A DNA stretch of 64,000 bases from Triplophysa rosa (GCF_024868665.1 NC_079905.1:1169042-1233041); one strand, 5' to 3'. Counted from the first letter of the stretch, positions 1-15,287 are shown. The notes: a model not told the origin generated them from the letters alone. Program-made: numbers and translations.

Positions 1-239
1 TCACACTGACCCCGGTACGACAGGCCTGGCACACGCTGTTTCGCTCAGGCTGGCGATCGAGTCAACGTCACCCGCTTTCCTTCATCCGTTTAGATCCGTG
101 TCAACATAACTGCAGGCCTGTCAGCGCCCTAAAATCACAGGGTGTCTGAGAAGAAACACAAGAATGATTTCACAGCACATGGATGTTTTTTGAGTTCACT
201 TCGTTGGGAAGGTTTGTGATGTGTGTCTGTTGTGTGTAG

Positions 240-3200
240 TTTTTGGGCCTTCACTTGCACGAACATGGAAGCAGTCTTGACCATTCAGAAGTCAACCTTG
301 ACTTTCTCTACAAACTCCTGGTGCTCATCGCAGGCGTCTATTTCTTCTATCTGATGGAGAGCATCTTCTCCATTGTTACTCGCAGAGAACATCACCATCA
401 CGATGGCGTGAGTAAATCATGCTGTACATCTCATTCAGATCTACAGTTTTCATTTGTTAAAGAAGCACCAAGACTTTTTTTCTTGAGATAAAAAGTTGAG
501 AGCTGCTGATCTGGGATCTGGTTCATCGCAAACTCTTGCCTGATTCTGGTTGTAGGAGGAGTCTGACCTCCATCACTGTGACCACGGCAAAGTCCTGCAG
601 ATGTTCCAGCGAGAGAAACACAACAAAAACTCAATATCGCAGGTTGATCTGGTGAGACTTATTTGAGATCGTGCAGGATGTTATCAAATCGGAAAGCTAC
701 ACCATAAAAGAAAAGCTAATTGAAAATATGAATAAAGCTGAAAACAAGACTTTGTTGGCATGTATACTATTCTTATCAACTTATTTTAGGGGTAAGTTAA
801 AGGGCTAGTTCCCCCCAAAATAAAAATTCTGTCATCACTACATTGTTCTGTTAAACACGAAGAAAGATATTTGTAAGTATGTCAGCAATTTTCAGTTCTG
901 GGACATCATCCACTACCATAGTAGGAAAAAAATGCTGTGTATGTTTTGTTCTGTTGAAGACAAAATGAGATATTTTGAAGAACTGAGGCAAACAAACCGT
1001 TCTGGGGCACTACTATGGCAGTCAATGATGTCCCAGAAGTGAAAATTGCTAACATTCTTCCAAATATCTTTGTCTGTGTTCATCAGATTTATACAGGTAT
1101 GAAATGACATGAGGGTGAGTAAATGATGACAGCATTTTCATTTTGGGGTGAACTGTCCCTTAAAGGTTAGTGTTAGGACAGTATCATCCAGATTTGGCAA
1201 AATAAAATACCAAGAAAAAAATATTCAGAACACTTGTGTTAGTAGTTAACAGCAAAATTCACTAAAACTGGAGATGAATCATTGAAGATTGATCAATGTA
1301 CATGTAAGATTATAGTGTAATGTTTAACTTTGAGTTTGTTTAAACAACACTTTTGTTCATTGTTCTTTCAGGTTGACACAGAAAAAAACGAGAAATCCTT
1401 CCTGGAACCTGTTGAGCGCAGAAGAGGTGAAATAAATCACTGCGTCATCACAGTAAATCTCACCTGACCCACTTCTAAATCCTGTTTTCACGGTCGTTCT
1501 CTCTGCAGAGCAGCGATTGCTTCCCTACATGATCACCTTTGGAGACGGCATTCATAACTTTGCTGACGGTTTGGCGCTCGGTGCCGCGTTCTCCGTGTCC
1601 TGGCGCTCGGGTCTGGCCACGTCTCTGGCCGTTCTGTGCCACGAGCTTCCACACGAGCTGGGTGAGTGACGTGACCTCCGTTTGTTCAGAGATAAACCGA
1701 GATCTCACTCACTAAAGCAGAAACACAAAGAGATTCTCAAATCTCAGAATTTCCCAGACCAGCAAAGACACTTTTGAACAACTGCAGCTCTGCGTTCTTA
1801 AAAATCAAGGTGCTTCATGATGCCATAGAAGAACCGTTTTTGTGTAAATGGTTCCGGTCATTTTTGACTTCTATCTCTTTTTCTACTCTATCTATATAAA
1901 AAAAACTTAGCCCTGTACACTGTAGTAGGCTTTGTGAGACATGTTTTATTGCACTTATGCTTTTTGTTTTCCCAATGTTGACCCAGTTGCTTCCACTGTT
2001 TACCTCATTTGTAAGTCACTTTGGATAAAAGCGTCTGCTAAATGACTTAATGTAAATGTAAATGTAAAGAACCTCTAACATCCAATGAACCTTTCTGTTT
2101 CACAACAAACAGTTTCTTCGTGGTAAAAAAGGTTCTTCAGATAAAGGTTAAAAGAGATGTTTCTTTAAAGAAACCAAGAAAGGTTCTTCTATGGCAGTTC
2201 CTCGTGCTTTCTGCACACACATGATATTTCCTTTATCAGCGTATAGCATTATGGGAAGGAGATCTGTCTTTTATGGTGATTTTATACTATTCTATAAAAA
2301 GATTAAAATAGTTACACACCTCTCTGTAAAAAGGGAAATGTAACGTCTGACGGAGTGTTTCAGAGTTCTGGATTTGTTCCTTCTCAATATCTTGTCAGAT
2401 AATTCTTCTACATTTCTAGGAAACATGTAGGTCTTGTTGCTGTCTGTTGAGACATTAGCCGGGTGCGAATCATTTCAAAGTTTGCAAAAACAGGCTGAAA
2501 GTCTAATGTGAAATTGGTGCGTTTCCATCAAGTTCCTCGAGCGGATCATGGTGACCAACAGTAAATAAAAAAGATCTGGAAACCAGAAAGACACAATCAA
2601 CGGTAACGGCCGCTTCGTCTTGTGCTGTAATGTTCGCTACGTCAGAATTTACTCGGAAAATGCGTTTCCATCCCCCATTATTCGCATGAACTGTTTTCCG
2701 CAAAAAAGAAAGACCACCTCAAGCGGCCATAAAACCTTTTTTTGCGAATTATTGGATTGATGGATAACTTTATTAATCCCCAAAGGGACATTTATATGTC
2801 ACAGCAACACATACCATACAATTATAATACATATACATATATTATAAGTTAAAAAAAAAAAGAGCACACATAAAACCATATCAATTCCACAATACATTAT
2901 GAATATTACAGACAACCTCTGCTTAATTAATGGTTTTTATTTTGAAATTTGGCGTATCCGTTGATCGTTTTTGATGCGAAACATCAAAATGCGCATAGAA
3001 CCAGGGTGATGGAAACCCGGCTATTGATGAGATCTTGTTCGTGATTTTTCATCTGAGAACATCTCTGTGGTTTTGTTTCAGGTGATTTTGCGATCCTGTT
3101 GCACTGTGGGGTGCCTGTAAAGAAAGCTTTAATGCTGAACTTTGGCAGCGCTCTCACCTCTTTCATCGGACTGTACATCGCCCTGTCCGTCTCCACAGAA

Positions 3201-3517
3201 ACCATCGCTACGGAGTGGATTTCGGCCGTCACTGCTGGACTCTTTCTGTATGTCGGTCTTGCAGACATGGTACGTGGAGAATCTCTCTGTCAACGGGTCG
3301 ATTATTACGTTTATTGCTTTTTAAAGTTTATCTTCGTGGAAGAGATCTCAGATTTTTCTCAAAGCTTCTCTTTGTGTCTCGTGTCTAGTTGCCGTCTATG
3401 GTCCACGTGGACAGCCGGAGACCGTGGCTGATGTTTCTCCTGCAGAATTTGGGCCTTTTAAGCGGCTGGGGCATTTTGTTGCTCCTGTCTCTTTATGAAG
3501 ATCAAATAGGGCTATAA
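240..3517 (+). CDS. slc39a4: Zinc transporter ZIP4, C-terminal part (5' end outside window)
   Basis: Six exons are visible: 240-407, 556-651, 1372-1426, 1509-1661, 3082-3269 and 3389-3517 (stop TAA 3515-3517). All have AG/GT borders and join in one frame. The product imports zinc across the plasma membrane and belongs to the LIV-1 subfamily of SLC39. The fourth exon carries the paired metal-site motifs HNFADG and HELPHELGD that define LIV-1 transmembrane helices 4 and 5. A His-rich loop (HEHG, HHHHDG, LHHC.DHG) lies between earlier helices. The ending LLLLSLYED followed by a short tail, and the segment LPYMIT before the metal site, match ZIP4 better than the close relative ZIP12. The large extracellular domain and first helices must lie left of base 1. 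The exons are intact, so the gene looks functional. I am sure of the family and fairly sure of the paralogue. Confidence 0.9.
798..1164. mobile_element. Palindromic MITE, family A, copy 1 (slc39a4 intron)
   Basis: The element opens with TTAAAGGGCTAGTTC and closes with GGTGAACTGTCCCTTAA, its imperfect inverted terminal repeats. Internal signatures are a GTTCTGTTGAA..GAGATATTTTGAAGAA block, CTACCATAGTAGGAAAA, and ATTCTTCCAAATATCTTT in inverted order. The same pattern recurs more than ten times in the window and has no coding capacity, so it is a non-autonomous DNA element. Confidence 0.8.
1925..2068 (+). mobile_element. SINE/LINE 3' tail with (AAATGT)n end
   Basis: The stretch reads GTAAGTCACTTTGGATAAAAG followed by CGTCTGCTAAATGACTTAA and then repeated TGTAAA units. 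This is the 3' tail typical of abundant tRNA-derived SINEs in cyprinids. The tRNA-like head is not preserved here; a related head is seen at 38325. Confidence 0.65.
2456..3023. mobile_element. DNA element with TAGCCGGGT ends, interrupted by a retroelement-like insert
   Basis: Inverted ends TAGCCGGGT (about 2456) and ACCCGGCTA (about 3023) flank a segment with internal complementary blocks such as GTTTCCATC and GATGGAAAC. It appears split at about 2754-2940 by a sequence beginning GATGGATAACTTTATTAATC and CCCAAAGGGACA, a motif common at the ends of fish retroelements. Both lie in the slc39a4 intron between exons 1509-1661 and 3082-3269. Confidence 0.45.
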
Positions 3518-5060
3518 CATGTTTAGTTTTTTAAATGGTAGTTATTATAGCATGTAAAATATGTGCAATTGAGTTCCTGTGTGTTAGAATATTCAGAAAT
3601 GACTTTTGGATCGTTTTAAAGGGACAGTTCACCCAAAAATTCTGTCATCATTTATTCACCCTCGAGTTGTTCTAAATCTGTATAAATTTCTTGGTTCTGA
3701 TGAACACAGATAAAGATATTTAGAAGAATGCTTATATCCAAACAATTCTTTGACCCCATTGACTACCATAGTAGAAAAAATTACTTTATAATTTTTTAGT
3801 TCTGTTGAACACAGAAGAAGATATTTTGAAGAATGTAGGACAGCAACCCGTTCTTGACTACCATTGTTATTTTTCCTACTATGGGAGTCAAAGGGGTCCA
3901 AGAACTGTTTGGTTACAAGCATTCGTCCAAATATCTCTCTCCGTGTTCAACCAAACAAAGAAATGTATACAGGTTTGGAACAACTCGAGAGTAAATAATT
4001 TATGATTGAATTTTCATTTTTGAGTGAACTGTCCCTTTAACTCACAGCAAAGACACAGTTTTTCATGTTTATGAATGTGTATCAGAGCGTTTACTGTTAT
4101 GTTTATTCATGAACACCAGCGCTCTAAATAAGATGTACAGCTTTTTATGTAGCTCCTTTTTGTTTATTTAAATGTTGTATTTTCCATTAGTGAATACCGA
4201 CATTTTTTGTGGCGTGTGTTTGGATTGTAATATTACGTTAAAGTTTTATAATACACAGTAAGCCCAAACCAAAGTATTAAAAGCACTTTCAGTGTGATTG
4301 TGATCAAACTTTCTGCTTGTATAAAATGAATGAAGTTTCATTCACTCACGTGTTGTTTAAACCAAGTGAAAAGATTCCTTTAAAATTGTTTGTTGTATAG
4401 AAATAAAATTGGTAAAGAAATCCACGTGAATACTCCATGACATCCTGTAATCGATGCTCTTTCTCGTCGAGATATCAAAATCTGTCAGTCTCAGCGTTCA
4501 TAGTACAAGAGCTCATAATAATCACGAGGTCATATAGATGTTGTGTAAGCCAGGAGAACTCCTCTCAGTACCGTGAAGTGTGTGTGTGATATTGTGCGCT
4601 CAGATTGCAGCGGATAAACTGTATGATGAAGGCATTGATGCGATCCTCGGGTCAAACTCTAAATTCTGCGTTCACAGGGTTCATCTGACATTACACTGAC
4701 TTATAGTCAAAGACTTAAAGGTTACTTTAAAGTCACATATATTCATGTACCATTTATAAACCATCTTTATTTATTAAGATATTTCATGTGCAATTATATG
4801 AAATATTTCAGTGTTGGAAATTTTAATTTCCTCATTAAAAATCATGAGATAAAATCATGTTTTTTTATCATTCTTTTGTTAACGAATGATAAAAGACACT
4901 TGCTTGTGCCTTCTTTATTTTGTGTCTTTTTCTGGTTGTTTCTTCACATTAATGTCTAGTATTCATCTCTCAGCTGGTTGATTTACAACATAGTTCATTC
5001 GAAGCTTTTTTGAAATGTCTGCAGAACGTAAATGAAATAAAACTTTGAAGTCTGCAGAAG
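3518..5060 (+). other. Probable slc39a4 3' UTR with polyadenylation signals
   Basis: No coding sequence is seen here. AATAAA hexamers occur at 4402-4407 and 5036-5041. The second is followed by a GT-rich stretch, which fits cleavage near 5060. A MITE copy sits inside the proposed UTR at about 3614-4040. The exact end is inferred. Confidence 0.5.
3614..4040. mobile_element. Palindromic MITE, family A, copy 2 (slc39a4 3' UTR)
   Basis: Ends TTTTAAAGGGACAGTTCACC and GTGAACTGTCCCTTTAA form terminal inverted repeats. The interior contains the family signatures, including GAAGATATTTTGAAGAATGTA and ACTACCATAGTAG. It follows the slc39a4 stop by about 100 bases and so is probably transcribed in the 3' UTR. 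Confidence 0.8.
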
Positions 5061-6009
5061 TGTTTTATCATTGTATGCGGATGATACAGAGCCATGTCGT
5101 CTTTGTCATCTGTCATGCAGCACAAAGTTCAAACTCACTCAAATCTTGCACATTTAATTGCATGTCATAAAGTTCATGTCATTTTCAGAGAGACAGAGAT
5201 CAGACTAAATAGGAATCTGATCCAGATTCTGAAAATTGCTTAGGCATGTTTCTAAATCTTTATAGACAGACACAGCATATTTATCCTTAAAAGAGGCTTC
5301 ATAACAGTAATGATTCTCATAATTGTTGTGTTGTCATCCATTCAACGTAACATTCAGACGTAGTTTTATCAACTTTTTTTCAGTCACTGTAGAATGAGGG
5401 TTTGAATGAGATGCCTTTAAGCGACACAGCTCCCTTTGGTAAAGTATAATACAACTTCAAATCAACTTTATGATTTTTTATTTTGAATCTACTTATTTCT
5501 ATAATTTATAATCAACTGTTAAATCTGTCAAAAAAAACACGAGTCCAGTGAACAGAGACACCTGTACAAATAGGTAAATAAAGAGTAAAAACTCAAGCCA
5601 TGTTATGGTAAATAATTTCTTATTTTGTGTGTGCATTTTTAACTATGTCTAGTCATCAAAACTATGTTTTTTCATGGCACCGTGACACAAACACAGATAA
5701 TGTAGAGTTTTTCTTATGTTTATTGAAGGCTTATCAGTCTGCAGGGATGATAGTGAGAAACATCTGAGCAAAGACTAAACCACAATCACATGAAATACAT
5801 CTAATCGCGTAAATGACACTGGGCACCGCCGTTTATGTAACTGCAGTTTATGTAACGCATATGAATTATAAAAGTGATTTCTGAAGGGTATCTGATTCAT
5901 CTTTTTAAAATCTGTCATTTTACTTCAGTAGTTTTGTGTGCACAAAGAAGTACACAAAACCGTTTACTTAAGTAAAACGTACAACTATTTTACGTTTTTA
6001 TTGTTTTTG
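5061..6009. other. AT-rich intergenic sequence, nothing recognised
   Basis: No splice-bounded open frames, RNA genes or clear terminal repeats were seen. The sequence is AT-rich with frequent stops on both strands. Confidence 0.5.
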
Positions 6010-6564
6010 CTTAAAGTCACCATGAAACGGAAGTTGCGATTGACTTCTTTTCCATATCGTGACGTGCATCTGTGTGAAACGGCTTCTGAAAAAATATAGG
6101 GCGGGGCTTTATTTTGCCCTTCCCTTTTTGTTTGGTTTGTTGTGAGTCGGGCCAGCAGGGGAGGGCTAAAATGCCTGGCCATTGGACAGTCAGTATAGTC
6201 CTACCTCTTTTTTTGTTGCTGACGTCATGTGGTGAAGAGTTAACGGGCTTGTTCGACTTGATGCGGCGCCGCAAGATCCGACAGGCGGATGACATCACAG
6301 TACCGCGAGATCGATTCGAAACCAAACTTTTTATAGTTTTTCGAATAGTTCTCGCGGTACTGTGATGTCATCCGCCTGTCGGATCTTGCGGCGCCGCATC
6401 AAGTCGAACAAGCCTGTTGTTGAGAGGGGGAGAGGAGCTTAACGTTTTTGATAAGTGCAAATGAATTAAAAAAAAAAAAAGTGTGCACGGATAAATAATG
6501 TATAATAATCACAGCAACACTTGTGTAAAACTCTTAGAATATTTGACTGCATGGTGACTTTAAG
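6010..6564. mobile_element. Non-autonomous element with CTTAAAGTCACCATG ends
   Basis: The termini 6010-6024 (CTTAAAGTCACCATG) and 6550-6564 (CATGGTGACTTTAAG) are exact inverted repeats of 15 bp. The 555-bp interior holds a much longer perfect inverted repeat (listed separately) and no meaningful reading frame. A target-site duplication was not clear. Confidence 0.7.
6246..6414. repeat. 65-bp perfect inverted repeat with 39-bp spacer
   Basis: The left arm 6246-6310 is exactly complementary to the right arm 6350-6414, checked base by base. It includes GATGCGGCGCCGCAAGATCC and the palindromic GCGGCGCCGC. The arms are GC-rich in an AT-rich neighbourhood. The shorter repeat pair TTCGAA continues the symmetry into the spacer. 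It would form a long hairpin and lies inside the element at 6010-6564. Confidence 0.95.
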
Positions 6565-7433
6565 AAAAATTCCTTCGCAATCACAACTGGGGACAAATCG
6601 CGACCGGAAATTACTCCAGTGATGGAAGAGCATAAGGCCCAAAATCAGAAAAAAAAACATGGGGATCTCAGACATCAAGTCGAAACCCCGTCGAAATCTG
6701 TTGAAGAATATTAAATGAACCCCTTGCTATATTTAAGCGACCATTTCGGCTTCGGGTGCAATAAAGGCAGCGTTAGTATGATGTGTAACGTGTTTATCCG
6801 AACTAGCAACATATAAAAATGCGACATCAAACCTGCAGCACCATGTAGAAGTAAGTTATATACTTGTACAGTTGTTGCATTTGTAGTTAAAAATCAGTTT
6901 CCATAGGTTAGTAACAGGGTGATTCAAACTGTATAATGCTAACGATGGTTTTGTCATTAGCAACCTGCTGGTAACTGGCGCGACACCACGAGTGGCACAC
7001 TAGAATAGCACAACACTGCCCACCACAGGACAAACTGTGTAAGTGCAGGTCACCGGTTCATCAAAATATTTGTATCTGCCAAAACATAAGGCATTCTGTA
7101 TTCTTGAAAGCACACAAGCACAAATGTCTCATGCAGAATAAATAACCACTATGATGTGATGTCATTATCAATGTCAAATCATTTTAACTATTGTTTAAAC
7201 ATGTTCATATTTTAAAATGTCTTTGAAAGTGGCTGTCAGCTTTCGTATACAAAACATCTGGCATATTTATGGTGCTCATGTGTTGTTATTCTTTAATAAT
7301 CATCAAGCCTAAAATGTTTGGAACATGAAAGGCAGCCGTCTCAACCAGACATAAGAGGTCAAAACTGTTTCTTGACCCTCGGATCAACATGAATGTGATC
7401 AATTAAATCGTTGTCTCGCTCTCTCACCTACAG
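6565..7433. other. Intergenic sequence, nothing recognised
   Basis: AT-rich sequence with no supported exon, repeat boundary or RNA gene. Confidence 0.4.
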
Positions 7434-8124
7434 AAAGTTCAGGAAGGTTACGTCAGGTCTCGAGCTGTTGACGGTAAGACTCGCGTTTGTTGATCGATGG
7501 TTTGGTGGCTCTGGGATTCCAGCTGTGTTAATGATACAGTAACGTGAAACACGTTTGAAATGATAAGCCATGTTAAACGTGCAGTAGTGAGATTCTGCTC
7601 TCTGTTCTTCAGGATCCATCCATGGCCTTCAAGCAAAAAATACCCATCATGCCCCTGCTGCTCAAAGGTGAGAGCTCTTCTCAATTCCTGTCACGTGAAC
7701 CAAAGATCATGAGGATTCTATGTGAACAGATGCAACAACATAAATAATATTGACTTTAGATGGCAGACTTGACAAACCTGAGCTCAGTTTGACACATTGT
7801 TCTCTTCTGAATCTTTAATGACCGACACACATTTTTTTTACTAGAAATATCTGAGACTTAAGCAAAAGTTCCCAACTGCACTCCATTTAATCTTGATGTC
7901 TGGAAAAGATTATTAAGATGTAAAAGATCTCTTCTGTGATTTTTCATTCTTACTGTTCTGTCTGTGTTGAGGTGAAAACCTGGTTGGTTATGATGATAAC
8001 ATTGATCTCTTATAAAGGCATCTGCCAAATGCACAAATGTAAATCATTCTGTTTGTTGTATGAAGGTTCATTCATTTTCAATCTACAGGACGGGAAGTTT
8101 CCCAGTGACAGAGTCGTGAAGTGA
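7434..8124 (+). other. Three splice-bounded segments: possible 3' end of an unidentified transcript
   Basis: Segments 7434-7473, 7613-7667 and 8089-8124 are each flanked by good consensus sites (CACCTACAG, GGTAAGA, TTCTTCAG, GGTGAGA, AATCTACAG), and the last can end in a stop. Joined, two frames stay open. One reads KVQEGYVRSRAVDGSIHGLQ onward; the other contains DPSMAFKQKIPIMPLLLK. I recognise neither. With no recognisable upstream exons this could be the tail of a gene, a long non-coding RNA, or chance. Confidence 0.2.
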
Positions 8125-8163
8125 AATCCAGTGTTTGAACTCTCTCACAGACTCGAGTGTAAC

Positions 8164-8178
8164 AGCGCCCCCTGATGG
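8164..8178 (-). promoter_or_regulatory. CTCF-like motif
   Basis: On the minus strand this reads CCATCAGGGGGCGCT, close to the vertebrate CTCF core CCASYAGRKGGCRSY (one mismatch). It sits 85 bases from a second motif in the opposite orientation at 8263, between the 3' sides of slc39a4 and csnk2a1. Confidence 0.45.
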
Positions 8179-8262
8179 ACATTCATCTCAAACACAGGTT
8201 CAGCTGTTAACGCACAAAAACTCCTTCACTGGACACACATCTCTGTTTGTTTTACTTGTGTT

Positions 8263-8277
8263 CCACCAGAGGGCGAC
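8263..8277 (+). promoter_or_regulatory. CTCF-like motif
   Basis: Plus strand CCACCAGAGGGCGAC matches the CTCF core apart from one position. Together with 8164-8178 it forms an outward-facing pair. Confidence 0.5.
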
Positions 8278-8500
8278 ATTTTCACAACCAAACACAGGAC
8301 TTCGCTTGTGCTCTTTTAATGTTCAATTGTTTATTAACTCTTGTCAGAATTGAATGTTGGTTAATATAAGACTTTCCCTGACTGCACAATACACTTTTTC
8401 AGCATGGTTTTGTTATGATTGAACTTCGCTTTTCACTTCTAGCTGAACTCTGTCGACTCTATGCTGATGTTAATGTATTAATTTAATATTTCAGAGAGTC

Positions 8501-8939
8501 AGGGCTGGGCGATATTTGATATAAAAATGATTTTTTAATTGTTTTGTTTATTTGTATCTCAATATTTAAGCATTTGCTCTGAAATACTTGAAAGAGTGAC
8601 TTTGTTTTCAGTCATGAAAACAACGTCTCTTGAACAAAATATTGTTGGCAGTATAGATTCAGTATAGTGTTTAATGCAAGAAGAACAATATTCAAGGCCC
8701 ATCTTGTTTACGAGAGTGACATTTATTCATTTTATATTTTTATGCACCAACGCGTAGACGCCAATATTAACTTTACATTATACTTTAACATTTTATGAAA
8801 ATGTTTGTGAACATTTTAAAATTATGACACTACTCAAATGTTATTTTCACAATTAAACTGGCGTTAAAAGTCATTTTTATTTTAAATCGCCAGCCAAATG
8901 AAAACAGTTATACTTGTGATTGGAGCATCGCCCAGCCCT
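8501..8939. mobile_element. hAT-like MITE with AGGGCTGGGCGAT ends
   Basis: Terminal inverted repeats AGGGCTGGGCGAT (8501-8513) and ATCGCCCAGCCCT (8927-8939) bound a 439-bp AT-rich interior without coding capacity. Ends of this kind are known from non-autonomous hAT elements in fish. A perfect target duplication is not visible. Confidence 0.65.
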
Positions 8940-9687
8940 ACAGACAGTACACAAAGTCATGAGGATGTCATCAAGGTTTTTTTGTTTGTTTTGTTTAATG
9001 TTGCTCATTAGCTCAATTCAGACGTGACAGCAGCTGGTTGTCTGTGACCTGCCAGTGTTACTGTAACGTTACTCACACCTTTTTAGTTTTATCTCCAATA
9101 ATGTAATAAAAAATGATACCTTGCAGATTTAACGTTTAATAATAAATACACAGAGGTCTGAGCTGTCTAATCCACTGATCCTCATTGCTGTAAAATTGAA
9201 CTAACAGTTACTTACTTAGTGTTACGATCAAATTAGTAATAAAAAGTGCCAATTTAATTAAAAGAATCCCATGGTATTATTTAGGCATTTGTACTCGTAA
9301 TTGTGTATATAGGCATTAAACTGAAACTTAAAACTAACATCTTCACGCTAAAAAGAGTTTATTTTAGAATCGGACTGTAGTTTAAGAAAACAAGCGTCGC
9401 TTATTTACATCTTACTGTTGACTGTTTAAATCTCAAACCCAAGTGTCCAATATTTAAACAGTAACTTCTATTTTACTTCCATGCTGTTTTTAATGTGTCA
9501 ACTGGTTAAATGCGTTTTCTTTGAAGAAAACAACGATGCAAAATTTAAATTTTGAACTAAATACACTCCAAATATCTGTTGATAGCACCACTTAATTTAA
9601 TGCAAGTAAAATCATATTGATTTGATTAAAGGTTTCAGTTATTTTGTAAATCATCTGTGCTGATTTAGAGACGGGTTCCTGGACAGG
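8940..9687. other. AT-rich intergenic sequence, nothing recognised
   Basis: No exons or repeat boundaries could be supported. It lies downstream of the csnk2a1 3' end. Confidence 0.4.
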
Positions 9688-10316
9688 GTTTAAGTTTAAA
9701 AGGGAACACAGTGCAGCTCGCGTTTCCGCGCGAAATGTGAATCGAGCCTTACTGCCTTCTCCTTTTTTTCCAAAGCGCCTGAACCCGGATGCATAAAGCA
9801 CCTTAAGTGTAATTTTCCCTTAAGTATACCTTAAGTTTCACTTAAGTTATTCTCCTATTGTCTTTGGTAAAGGAAAATCACCCCTTAAGTGTCATACTTC
9901 AGGGAATAACTTAAGGTGCTTTATGCAACGGGCCCTGGACTTTGCTCTCCTGGCGTCTGTCGTCGCTAAGCAACCATGGGCCACAATAGCTGTTGAGACG
10001 AGGAGGTATAAACAAAGGATATATGGATTATAGGCACTGAAAATACCTCGCAATAACTCTGCTAGTAGATTTAGTTATGCTGTGATCATCTGTGTCTCCA
10101 TCTTCTCTGAGCTTGTCTATATTGGCTGGTTTGTTGTGTCACATGACCTGCGGTGCGCTTGCAGCTTTCTGAAAAATTGAGATTTTTTCATCTCGATGCG
10201 GCGCCGCCGCGCCTTAAAAAAACGTGTCGCGACCGCGTCGCCGCCCTGCCACACGTCTACATTTAAAATAAAGAATATGCGCGCGGAAAAGACGCGAAAT
10301 GTGAATCGGGCCTTAA
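9688..10316. mobile_element. Composite repeat block with nested palindrome
   Basis: Outer fragments carry CGCGAAATGTGAATCGAGCC (about 9728) and ACGCGAAATGTGAATCGGGC (about 10293), the end of a GC-rich MITE that recurs at 60548-60722. Inside is a palindrome at about 9788-9928. Its arms are GCATAAAGCACCTTAAGTG and TTAAGGTGCTTTATGC, with several CTTAAG units between. The boundaries are approximate. Confidence 0.5.
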
Positions 10317-10433
10317 TCTTTCACATTAGGTTTAGAAAAAATCTATAATAAAGGTTTTTCACATGCAAAAACCAATCCAATGTGTGTACGTTCAAAAACA
10401 ACACAGACCAATGTAAGGACATATAAAATAAAT

Positions 10434-10439
10434 TTTATT
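10434..10439 (-). terminator. Polyadenylation signal for csnk2a1
   Basis: TTTATT on the plus strand gives AATAAA on the minus strand, 230 bases beyond the csnk2a1 stop codon. It is the first good hexamer downstream. Confidence 0.5.
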
Positions 10440-10668
10440 ATCCATTTTACTGAATTTCTAAACTGTAGTGGCTTCTATATAGACACCATCTTAGGGAAAG
10501 AATGTCTGACACTGACGCAACATTACAACTGTATGCATGTGTCCAAACTTCAATATATAATTATTGTATGGAAAAAAAAAGGAAAAAAGAAAGCTAATGT
10601 CTCTCTTTAGTTTGTTTACACTCATAAAAATGTGGCCGGGGAGAGAGAGAGACGGTCAGTGAGTCTGT

Positions 10669-13898
<3,230 letters not shown>

Positions 13899-14134
13899 GA
13901 TGTGCACGTGTCACGTCTCACGTCAGGACTGTGATAACACAAGAAAAGAATCAATACAGGACTGAGCTTTCAGAACAACAGACAACCATACCATCGAGCC
14001 GCAATAAAAGCCTCGGGGCCTTAACCCCTTAAACTCTGGAGCTATTTGGGGGATTTCCGCCTGGATTTGGCCTTCCCAAATTGAAAAGCTTCCCATATCC
14101 ACACGCAGAGGTGTACATACAAAAGTTTGGTATC

Positions 14135-15287
14135 ATTTTACAGGAAACCCTTTGAGGTTACATAAAACACCGTTTAAAGTGATCAAAATGATTGTTTATG
14201 TTGTCTGCGTTACAATAAACACACACAAAAATAGGCGCTATTTGTTTTGTTTATTTAACAATAACTCCAGTACTCCGGCTCCCTGCAAACAATTTGAGAT
14301 GTTTCCAGCACATGTCATCAAACACGGGAGAAAGGAAAATTGTCTCTATCATAATCTATGCAAGAGTTATTCTATTCCAACTGAAGGGAGGAATAATACC
14401 CTTTTTATACAATTTCCGCCTACCAAAATTTGAAGTCTTCCCATAGCCACATACAGTGGGATAAATGCAATATCTTAAAGGGCCAGTTCACTCAAAAATG
14501 AAAATTGTGTCATCATTTACTCACTCTCAGGTTGTTTCAAACCTATATACATTTCCTATAGCCATTTTCGGTTCTGTGACATCATCCACTACCACAGTAG
14601 GAGTGTCTGAAATCGCCCACTATACCCTCATTCACTATTCCCTACATTAGTTCACTAATATAGTCCACTTTCAATTCGCGCACTGGATATGCTGCGGGCG
14701 CCATCTTCTGCCTAGACTCGGGAATTCATTCAGCCCGAGCATCACGATAGATGGCTAGCAGCGAGCCGTGAGTGAACATCGGCTGTACACTCGTTATTAT
14801 GATGCATCATGGGATTGAATGAGTGCACTCAATAATGTCCACTATGAACACCACTAAAAATGGATGTCCCCTCAAATAGTGCACTATATTAGGGTATAGG
14901 GGGCTTTTTCGGACACAGCCAATAACGTTTTTTTGTTCTGTTGAACACAAAAGTGAGATATTTTGAAGAATTTAGGAAAACAGTTCGGGGGCATCTTTGA
15001 CTACCATCTAATTTGTCCTACTATGGCAGTCAATGATGTCACAGAATTTTGCAAACATTCTTCCAAATATCTTTCATTTATACAGGTATGAAATGACATG
15101 AGGCTGAGTGAATCATGACAGAATTTTCATTTTTGGGTGAACTGTCACTATAATGTCATTTTACAGAAAACCCTTTGAAATTACATACAAAACTGCTGTA
15201 AGTGATAATATTATTATATATGTTGTCTGTCCTATGATGAACCACCTCAATACAAGGCGCTTTTTTATTTGTTTTGTTCTAAACCCC
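14135..15287. repeat. Two related repeat copies flanking a MITE (csnk2a1 intron 1)
   Basis: The blocks at 14135-14260 and 15160-15287 resemble each other. Shared phrases include ATTTTACAG.AAACCCTTTGA, TATGTTGTCTG, and GGCGCT followed by TTATTTGTTTTGTT. They appear to be copies of one dispersed repeat lying either side of the family A element at 14474-15153. No function is suggested. Confidence 0.5.
14474..15153. mobile_element. MITE family A, copy 3, split by a second MITE
   Basis: Left end CTTAAAGGGCCAGTTCACTC and right end GGGTGAACTGTCACTATAA are family A termini. The element is interrupted after the CTACCACAGTAG block by a separate palindromic element at about 14602-14920. That insert has ends TGTCTGAAATCGCCCACTAT and TATAGGGGGCTTTTTCGGACA, making it the younger insertion. 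Both lie in csnk2a1 intron 1. Confidence 0.75.

Noticed and set aside
240..3517. slc39a12 instead of slc39a4
   Set aside because: [15 protein letters not shown] and the LLLLSLYED ending fit ZIP4; ZIP12 has HEIPHEMGD and a different C-terminus.
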